Of a DNA stretch of 19,920 nucleotides, positions 14,801-19,920 are shown piece by piece; the stretch's first letter is position 1, and each line of letters opens with the position of its first letter. The translations under genes and the position numbers were made by a program. The DNA is from Christensenella sp. UBA1782 (lineage in GTDB: Bacteria > Bacillota > Clostridia > Christensenellales > DTU072), in assembly GCA_002315475.1 (NCBI GenBank), contig DCGI01000085.1:1-19920 (forward strand), written 5' to 3'. Under the pieces are notes generated by a model. That model saw nothing but the letters and a program-made list of their open reading frames with translations. It was not told where the DNA came from and searched no databases.

Positions 14801-17480
14801 TGAAAATACGGCGTCTTCCGCCGTCGAGGTCACGTTGATTCGTTCCGATCGGACGGCGACCGATTTGGTGGTGCCGACCGAAGTTTCCGTCCCCGACAAA
14901 GACGTCGCCACGCAGAAAAACATTGCGCCGTATTCTTTTGCGGGTTGGTATCTGGACAGTATCGTTTTTGAAGAGGGTACCGAAAGTTTGCAACGCTACG
15001 CTTTGGAAAACGCTTATGCTTTGAAGAGTATTCGGTTTACCGAAACCGATGCCGATAAAATCGTTTCGGTGCATAAAGAAAGTTTCGGACCGTACTTAAA
15101 TAAGGGATTATTGATTTATATTACCGACGGATTGACGCAGAGTTACGTCGATAAATGGAACGAAGGCGAAACCGTTCTTGCCACGTTCTTATATAAATAC
15201 AACAGTACCGAATACTATTCTTCTCGCTATTTGATAGAGTCGGAACCGTTTGTTACTCTCTGTTATTTCGACGACGAGGACGGCAGTCAAAAAACCGTAG
15301 CCAAGATTTTCGGCTCCGTTTATGCGTCGGATATTACTTCTTTTAGAACGGTTGCTTTCAAAAACGGTTATGAAGTCGGCGGTTGGACGGATTATACCGA
15401 AGACGAACGATTCGCCGTAGTCTTAGGAGAAGAGTATACCATTCCTTATAATCAGGTGTTGGTTTGCGATTGGCAGGCAAAGAGTTACGACGTTTTCCTG
15501 TATGTCGATGCGGAATATACGTTGGATGCGGAAGGTGCGGTATGGATTGCCGAGAAATCGAGTTCTACGACGAATGTTTATAAAGTTTCGGTGGAATACA
15601 ATTCCGACTACAAGTGGAGCTTACGAGCCGACGCCGAGCAGGAAAAAGCAGAAACTCTGACGGGATGGCGTTTGGACGGCGAAACCGTATCGACACAAGG
15701 CACCTGGACGACCGTATTGGACAATAGGACGGATGAAATTATCATCTCCGCCGTACTGACAAAGAGAGTGTACACCATTTATTACGGAGGCGATTCCGGC
15801 TTAAGCAATTCGGTTGCGGTTTCTTACGATGCCTCTTATACGTTGGACGTACCCACCAAAACGGGTTATATTTTCTCGTATTGGTATATGACGGACGAAA
15901 CGGGTACGGTGGTGCTGACTTGGAGCGACGGAAAGAGTCGGAATAATTGGACGATAACCACTTCTTCCAACGATACCTATACCGTTCTTCCCGCATGGGT
16001 TGCCGATCGTTACGACGTGACGTTGTACTATTATAAAGGTGCTACGGAAGTGCCGTATAAGACGGTGCAGGTCGCTTATGACGGGGAAGATTACGTATTG
16101 GACTTTGACGAAAACGAATTTTCGGCACATGGAGAAGGAGAACAATACAGTATTGACAAAGCACAGTTCTTTGCCGGTTGGGCAGACGAAAACGAAGTGA
16201 TTTACACCGATTCGGAAGGAAAAGCCCTTCGCAAATGGGATAAGAGTCAACCTTCTTCTTTGTATGCCGTATGGCCGGTAGAAGTCACCACGTTTGAACA
16301 GATTCAAGGGGAAATCGAGGCAAAGAATACCGTTTCCATCGTCTTGATGGACGATATTACCGTTCGGAATCAATCTCTCTGCACTTTGGACGTGCCTTAT
16401 AAGGGCGTGTTCAACGGTAACGGCAAAAAAATCACGTACGTTTATGACGACAGTACCTACGAAGATATCAACGAAGACGTTTATGTCGGTTTGTTCGGTT
16501 GCAACGAAGGAACCGTCAAGAATATCAAAATGTCCGCTACGATTGTTCGGAATATCGACTCTATCGAGTTTGCCGAAAAATCCGTATATATCGGAACGGT
16601 TTGCGCCGTCAATAAGGGAATCATGGAGAACGTTTCGGTCGACGTTTTGAGCTACTCGATTACCGTCGATACCTTGAAGACGAGATTCTACGAGATATCC
16701 GACACGTTCCGAGCCGGTTTGGTCTGTGCTGTGGACGAGGGAGAGATTCAGGGGCAGTGTTCTTACCACTACTCGAAAGATACGGTCTATTACCGAAACG
16801 CAACTATCGAAGCGAACGCCGCTTTTGCGAACGGTTCGTGGGATAAAGAGTATGCTTCGTACTATATTTACGATACGACCAAAGGATTTTTATCCGTTTT
16901 CGTACCGTTTGACGCGACAAGAAAGTACTATACGGTGAAAGAACCCGAGTATGCGTCGGTTACGGCGGAAGTCGTCCGAAACGACGCCCAAAAAGGCTAC
17001 GAGGCGGTTCCGCTATTGACCATTGACGAATATAGCAATCAATGGGACGCTTTCTATCAAAGCCTGTATATCAAAAACGGCGACGATATGGAACCCGCTT
17101 CCGACGTGTATAATTCGGGAGAAACGTACTATACCTACGTCGACCGTTGGGAATTGAACCATTCCAAATATTACATTTTGAAAGGTTCTTCCACGTTTGC
17201 GGCGGCACCCGAAGTGTTCGACGAAACGCTCGATTATTATATTATTACCGAAGTGCAATATCAAGATGCCACGACCGCAGCCAAAGCCGATGCGAAGGAT
17301 GCCGTTACTTGGGCAAAGACGTATTCGCAGTATTACGTGTATAACGATACGAGCGGTCAGTACGAAAGAGTTTCGGCACCGCTCGAAAACCGAGATTATT
17401 ACAAAACAACGGGCGATATTTTTGCGGAATCGAGATTCCATACCGGAGATATCATTTATATTGATAATGTCAATAAGTAA
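11889..17480 (+). CDS. Giant surface lipoprotein, paralogue 2, with extra GLUG/beta-helix segment and aromatic tail repeats
   Basis: The protein has 1863 residues. Its signal peptide begins MNKKFLK and ends in a canonical lipobox LASC with the lipidated cysteine at C25. A short acidic linker (PEEEEEQE) follows, then an Ig-like domain (about 47-125), two InlB-type repeats (about 128-210 and 215-301) and BspA-type leucine-rich repeats in three blocks (about 320-500, 537-815 and 870-1080). After an InlB-like segment (about 1120-1196), three further InlB-type repeats occupy about 1198-1292, 1293-1373 and 1374-1464. A beta-helix-like segment with GLUG motifs spans 1467-1625, and a four-copy repeat tail spans 1651-1845. 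Residues 1-1373 follow paralogue 1 domain by domain, with shared blocks such as SLLYRLI/TLLYRLI and LYKYLGxE. The remainder is extra. It should be lipid-anchored and face outward; no enzyme motif, wall anchor or transmembrane helix beyond the signal is visible. The next gene, pheS, starts 21 bases after the stop. Confidence 0.88.
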   Translation: MNKKFLKLFIAVALLLSLSLVLASCDLFGKNKETDTPEEEEEQEVYVSSISISADSVPESAGAGLVDLSEIVMIVKKSDGTVENIPLKEDYLALAGRNKLNEVGLQQIEVLYEGCKTQFQITLVDPSITSYSLVVTGGIPVVVDGKEVSEKVDADGVFRAVYPSGTVVSIRWIPEENKAFDYWTKDDKMIDRQEETVVEMNGNYIYAAYSKDIVYSVSFITYKENFNIASKMVRKLYQSDIAEMTMDNYVFAGWTLSEISNDQALSGETFPLVPFDKISENRPTEKYFEVEKDVTFYAVWTPIKLSYSSYTDTASGESGYKIVGYSGTLSSLEIPSYYDGSKVLAIEKDAFKQNNAKLLQTVFIPETVVDIDEGAFRNCSSLVSFTVDSESKKFSSDGDVLYKNDRTILVAYPAGKVAAQYTLESNVTTISAYAFYGAVVGKVYLSKDVTSIGDYAFNSVHIDTLDFSGLRVSKLSSNKSYIGEGAFSDNLSCINVGNNEVVAYKAIDGFKNFTDRITDEGINSDLTHPLYIYKQGDVTLLYRLIDENNEAKYFNRKDQTAEIIGSSRSMTSLLFPNTVLYGNTSYTITAIGYYAFRDCIKLQEVKLPLYLERVGDLAFEDTAWKDTLNNYSIVENDTLYKYLGEETTYTLAESVTRIAEGAFAGNTKLQAITFNDVLVHIDAFAFDGCTRLHKIGGEDETFLIKKSLQKIGAYAFRNTAISDISSESNAQLVSVAEYAFENCCYLLHVSLDCPVLASVDTTAFLGDDSLLSYTVTEENGTYFSSNGILYTMFSKATAGLFLYPAGKMTAVLNPSADVKKYLSVTDDTFVLFKKEYLITETAGSYVGTEKTNSENTVTVRKDGEGYYLEPTITSLGENALHDSNIGALYIEKDVKSVYPVYVSGLLYVYLESAPTTYKKIFTETRYEPTYVKVGSEFTGLLSFFASDSELMNEKYTEKDFVFFTDSYLYYYENTASSAVEVTLIRSDRTATDLVVPTEVSVPDKDVATQKNIAPYSFAGWYLDSIVFEEGTESLQRYALENAYALKSIRFTETDADKIVSVHKESFGPYLNKGLLIYITDGLTQSYVDKWNEGETVLATFLYKYNSTEYYSSRYLIESEPFVTLCYFDDEDGSQKTVAKIFGSVYASDITSFRTVAFKNGYEVGGWTDYTEDERFAVVLGEEYTIPYNQVLVCDWQAKSYDVFLYVDAEYTLDAEGAVWIAEKSSSTTNVYKVSVEYNSDYKWSLRADAEQEKAETLTGWRLDGETVSTQGTWTTVLDNRTDEIIISAVLTKRVYTIYYGGDSGLSNSVAVSYDASYTLDVPTKTGYIFSYWYMTDETGTVVLTWSDGKSRNNWTITTSSNDTYTVLPAWVADRYDVTLYYYKGATEVPYKTVQVAYDGEDYVLDFDENEFSAHGEGEQYSIDKAQFFAGWADENEVIYTDSEGKALRKWDKSQPSSLYAVWPVEVTTFEQIQGEIEAKNTVSIVLMDDITVRNQSLCTLDVPYKGVFNGNGKKITYVYDDSTYEDINEDVYVGLFGCNEGTVKNIKMSATIVRNIDSIEFAEKSVYIGTVCAVNKGIMENVSVDVLSYSITVDTLKTRFYEISDTFRAGLVCAVDEGEIQGQCSYHYSKDTVYYRNATIEANAAFANGSWDKEYASYYIYDTTKGFLSVFVPFDATRKYYTVKEPEYASVTAEVVRNDAQKGYEAVPLLTIDEYSNQWDAFYQSLYIKNGDDMEPASDVYNSGETYYTYVDRWELNHSKYYILKGSSTFAAAPEVFDETLDYYIITEVQYQDATTAAKADAKDAVTWAKTYSQYYVYNDTSGQYERVSAPLENRDYYKTTGDIFAESRFHTGDIIYIDNVNK
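16287..16763 (+). other. GLUG/right-handed beta-helix-like segment of paralogue 2
   Basis: Residues 1467-1625 begin with a segment typical of pectate-lyase-like folds (a VSIVLMDDITV strand, then GVFNGNGKKITYVY). Three GLUG-like turns follow: VGLFGCNEGTVKNIKM, IGTVCAVNKGIMENVSV and AGLVCAVDEGEIQGQC. GLUG repeats are known from surface proteins and IgA-protease-type adhesins. Paralogue 1 ends before this point, so this is a domain gain in one copy or a loss in the other. Confidence 0.65.
16839..17423 (+). repeat. Four-copy aromatic tail repeat (W-x3-Y...YY units) of paralogue 2
   Basis: Four units of 36-38 residues start at W1651, W1719, W1754 and W1808: WDKEYASYYIYD, WDAFYQSLYIKN, WELNHSKYYILK and WAKTYSQYYVYN. 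Each continues about 20 residues later to a YY pair (RKYYTV, ETYYTY, LDYYII, RDYYKT). Units 2 and 3 are back to back, sharing W1754; the others are separated by 16-30 residues. The copies are well diverged at the DNA level. The pattern recalls short repeats in Firmicutes prophage tail and baseplate proteins, a resemblance from memory only. Confidence 0.75.
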
Positions 17481-17501
17481 TTAAAATTTGGGAGATACAA
17501 C

Positions 17502-18524
17502 ATGTTAGAAAAATTGAAAGAAATTTCCGATGCCGTATCGGAAAGGTTGTCTGCGGTCGCATCCTTAGCGGAATTAAGCGACCTAAAGGTTCGTTATCTT
17601 GGAAAAAACGGTGAAATTACCGCTCTGTTAAAAGGGTTGAAAAACTGCTCGAGCGAAGAAAGACCGGTTGTCGGGAAGCGAATTAACGATTTGCGTCAAG
17701 CCGTCGAAAAGATGCTTGCCGAAAAAGAAGAAAAGTTTGCCGCCTTCTTGAAAGAAAAGAAACTGAAAGAAGAAGAAATAGATATTACGCTTTCCTTGCC
17801 CGACAAGAACGCTTGCGGGAGTTTGCATCCGCTTACCTTGGCAAAAAACGAATTGATTCAGGCGTTTACCGGAATGGGTTTTTCGGTCATGGAAGGGGTG
17901 GAAGTGGAAGAAGACTATTATAATTTCCAATTATTGAACATCCCCGCCGACCATCCGGCAAGAGATATGCAGGATACCTTTTATATCACCGACAGTATTC
18001 TTTTGCGTACGCAGACTTCCGCCGTACAGGCGAGAACGATGCTGACGCAAAAACCGCCCATTCGGATTATTTGCCCCGGAAAAGTATATCGTGCCGACGA
18101 TGACGCCACCCATTCGCCTATGTTTCATCAAATGGAAGGTTTGGTCGTCGATAAGAATATCAATATTTGCGACTTAAAAGGGTGTTTGGACGAGTTTGCC
18201 CGAAACTTTTTCGGTGCGGACACCAAAACGCGTTTGCGTCCCTCGTTCTTCCCGTTTACCGAACCGAGTATGGAAATGGACGTTAGCTGCTTTATGTGTC
18301 ATGGGAAAGGGTGCCGTCTTTGCAAGGGTACGGGTTGGATTGAGGTGCTCGGTGCCGGTATCGTCAATCCCGTCGTGTTGCAAAACTGCGGAATCGATCC
18401 CAACGAGTATTCGGGCTTTGCGTTCGGTATCGGTATCGAACGTTGTGCCATGTTAAAATACGGGATTCCCGATATTCGTATTCTTTTTGAAAACGATTTA
18501 CGTTTCTTGCGTCAGTATAAATAA
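17502..18524 (+). CDS. pheS: Phenylalanine--tRNA ligase alpha subunit
   Basis: The 340-residue product is the catalytic subunit of the alpha2-beta2 enzyme that charges tRNA-Phe. An N-terminal coiled-coil arm (about 1-95, rich in Lys, Glu and Leu) leads into the class II synthetase core. Core motifs are LHPLTLAKNEL (108-118), LRTQTSAVQ (168-176), KVYRADDDATHSPMFHQMEG (194-213), RPSFFPFTEPSMEMDV (246-261) and the motif 3 segment FGIGIER (308-314). C263, C266, C271 and C274 form a CxxC-x4-CxxC insert, probably a small zinc knuckle, of the sort seen in many clostridial PheS proteins. The ATG follows GGGAG (17490-17494) by seven bases. It lies 21 bases after the giant lipoprotein gene, with no T-box leader. 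Confidence 0.97.
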   Translation: MLEKLKEISDAVSERLSAVASLAELSDLKVRYLGKNGEITALLKGLKNCSSEERPVVGKRINDLRQAVEKMLAEKEEKFAAFLKEKKLKEEEIDITLSLPDKNACGSLHPLTLAKNELIQAFTGMGFSVMEGVEVEEDYYNFQLLNIPADHPARDMQDTFYITDSILLRTQTSAVQARTMLTQKPPIRIICPGKVYRADDDATHSPMFHQMEGLVVDKNINICDLKGCLDEFARNFFGADTKTRLRPSFFPFTEPSMEMDVSCFMCHGKGCRLCKGTGWIEVLGAGIVNPVVLQNCGIDPNEYSGFAFGIGIERCAMLKYGIPDIRILFENDLRFLRQYK

Positions 18525-18537
18525 GTTGAGGTGAAAG

Positions 18538-19920
18538 ATGAAAGTACCTTATAGTTGGTTAACGGATTTTGTCGATTTGGAAGGAATCGACGCCAAAACG
18601 CTCGGAGAGAAATTGGTTTCCGCAGGGTTTGAAATCGAAGAATTTATCTATTTGAGAGATAACGTTAAGAATGTCGTCGTCGGGAAGGTGGAAGCAATCG
18701 AACGTCATCCCGACAGCGACCATTTGTTTATTTGTAAAATAAACGTCGGTAAAGAGATTTTACAAATCGTAACCGGTGCCCAAAACGTATCGAAAGGAAA
18801 TATCGTCCCCGTAGCTTTGGACGGTTCGGTTTTGCCCGACGGAAAATGTATTCATACGGGTGCCCTTCGCGGTGTAAAAAGCGAAGGCATGCTTTGTTCG
18901 GGCGGAGAACTCGGTTTGACCGAAGAGGATTTTTGCGGTGCCGGCGTCAACGGCATTTGGTTGATTCAAGAACCTTGTGAAATCGGAGAAGACATAAACG
19001 ACGTCATCGGAAACAACGATATTGTTTTGGACGTGGCAATCACCGCCAATCGTCCCGACGCAAACAGTATTTTCGGGGTGGCGAGAGAGGTGGCTGCCGT
19101 CCTGAATAAGTCGCTGAAACAGCCTAAAATCGCCTATAAAGAGAACGATGAGAAAGTATCCCGCTACGTCGCCGTCGACAACGCAGAACCCTCTTTATGC
19201 CCTCGTTATATGGCAAAAGCGGTAAAGAACGTCAAGCTCTGTACCTCTCCGAAAATAATTCGAGACCGTTTGAAGGCGGTGGGTATCCGTCCTATCAACA
19301 ACCTCGTCGACGTAACGAACTACGTCCTCATCGAAATAGGGCAACCTATGCACGCCTTTGACCAAAAACTCTTAAAAGACGGGCACATTATTGTCAGACG
19401 GGCAAAGGACGGAGAAAAGATCGTGGCTCTCGACGGAAAAGAATATACTTTATCGAGCAAGCATCTTGCTATCTGCGACGCCGAAAAACCCGTTGCCGTT
19501 GCCGGCGTAATGGGAGGGGAGTATTCCTCCATTTGCGAAACGACGGATACCGTTATTTTGGAGAGTGCCCGTTTTGCGAGAGACAGCATCCGTCATACGG
19601 CAAGAGAACTGAATCTACATTCCGATTCTTCTTCCCGTTACGAGAAAGGCATCGACTTCTATTCGCAAGAATTGGGACTGAAAAGAGCGTTATCGTTGTT
19701 CGACGAATACGGCTGGGGAGAAATCGTCGGCGGCACGATAGATACGCTCGCCGAAAAGCCGCAAGACAGAATCATGAAGTACGATTATCGAGAAATCAAT
19801 AAAATCACCGGTTTTGAAGTGCCGAAAAATACAATTATCGACATTTTGAACCGTTTGCAATTAAAAACGGTTGCCGACGGTGACGTTTTGACTACCGCCG
19901 TCCCCGCTTTCCGTGAAGAT
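18538..19920 (+). CDS. pheT: Phenylalanine--tRNA ligase beta subunit (partial, 3' end off window)
   Basis: The first 461 codons of a gene usually near 800 codons are present, open to the last base. The start has GAGGTG (18528-18533) four bases upstream and lies 13 bases after pheS, the standard pheST order. It opens with the conserved MKVPYSWL. An EMAP-type tRNA-binding domain covers about 40-150 (GKVEAIERHPDSDHLFICKI, IVTGAQNV, RGVKSEGMLCS). DIVLDVAITANRPDA (161-175) leads into the B3/4 editing domain (about 210-385), with RPINNLVDVTNYVL (251-264), GQPMHAFD (268-275) and AGVMGG (322-327). The B5 domain begins near residue 405. The protein supports tRNA binding and hydrolysis of mischarged Tyr-tRNA-Phe. 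Confidence 0.97.
   Translation, partial: MKVPYSWLTDFVDLEGIDAKTLGEKLVSAGFEIEEFIYLRDNVKNVVVGKVEAIERHPDSDHLFICKINVGKEILQIVTGAQNVSKGNIVPVALDGSVLPDGKCIHTGALRGVKSEGMLCSGGELGLTEEDFCGAGVNGIWLIQEPCEIGEDINDVIGNNDIVLDVAITANRPDANSIFGVAREVAAVLNKSLKQPKIAYKENDEKVSRYVAVDNAEPSLCPRYMAKAVKNVKLCTSPKIIRDRLKAVGIRPINNLVDVTNYVLIEIGQPMHAFDQKLLKDGHIIVRRAKDGEKIVALDGKEYTLSSKHLAICDAEKPVAVAGVMGGEYSSICETTDTVILESARFARDSIRHTARELNLHSDSSSRYEKGIDFYSQELGLKRALSLFDEYGWGEIVGGTIDTLAEKPQDRIMKYDYREINKITGFEVPKNTIIDILNRLQLKTVADGDVLTTAVPAFRED

Noticed and set aside
15801..16769. 322-codon open frame on the minus strand
   Set aside because: It is fully antisense to the second lipoprotein, has no recognisable domain and has a composition typical of a reverse-complement shadow. 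The plus-strand frame has clear repeat structure throughout.
16839..17423. Regular repeats read as a possible CRISPR or satellite array
   Set aside because: The units are conserved only at protein level, with uneven spacing and diverged DNA, inside one continuous coding frame.
17481..17501. T-box or other leader element before pheS
   Set aside because: Only 21 bases are available and they hold just the ribosome-binding site. No T-box-like sequence was seen in the end of the upstream gene.

Overview
The window looks like chromosomal DNA from a low-to-middle GC Firmicutes bacterium, most likely an uncultured gut Clostridia lineage. The signs are strong Shine-Dalgarno sites of the GGAG/GGGAG type, a Bacillus/Clostridium-type thymidylate synthase, a HemZ-type radical SAM protein, a clostridial PheS with a four-cysteine insert, and very large lipoproteins built from BspA-type leucine-rich repeats. 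This placement comes from family resemblance, not from any search. I see no tRNA, rRNA, CRISPR array, insertion sequence or attachment site.

Layout. (1) 1-2464, minus strand: the first 821 codons of a large superfamily 1 helicase with a DUF4011-like N-terminal region, cut by the window edge just after its Walker B motif. (2) 2465-2605: a divergent intergenic region with a very good sigma-A promoter for the helicase and a weaker one for the rightward genes. (3) 2606-7213, plus strand: a tight run of thyA, folA, an NADP-type isocitrate dehydrogenase, a metallo-beta-lactamase-fold hydrolase and hemZ. Gaps are 8 nt, a 4-nt overlap, 33 nt and 2 nt, so this is very likely one operon. ThyA makes dTMP and dihydrofolate, FolA reduces dihydrofolate with NADPH, and the dehydrogenase can supply that NADPH. 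(4) 7214-17480: a promoter followed by two giant, overlapping, paralogous surface lipoproteins of 1536 and 1863 residues. Each has a lipobox cysteine at residue 25, an Ig-like domain, two InlB-type repeats, three leucine-rich-repeat blocks and more InlB-type repeats. The second also carries a GLUG/beta-helix-like segment and a four-copy aromatic tail repeat. (5) 17502-19920: pheS and the first 461 codons of pheT, starting only 21 nt after the second lipoprotein, with no T-box leader and no terminator in between.

The most unusual parts are the tandem giant lipoproteins with their lineage-specific modules, their direct run-on into the phenylalanyl-tRNA synthetase genes, and the truncated helicase, whose family includes an anti-phage system. 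Nothing in the window by itself proves a new multi-gene system.
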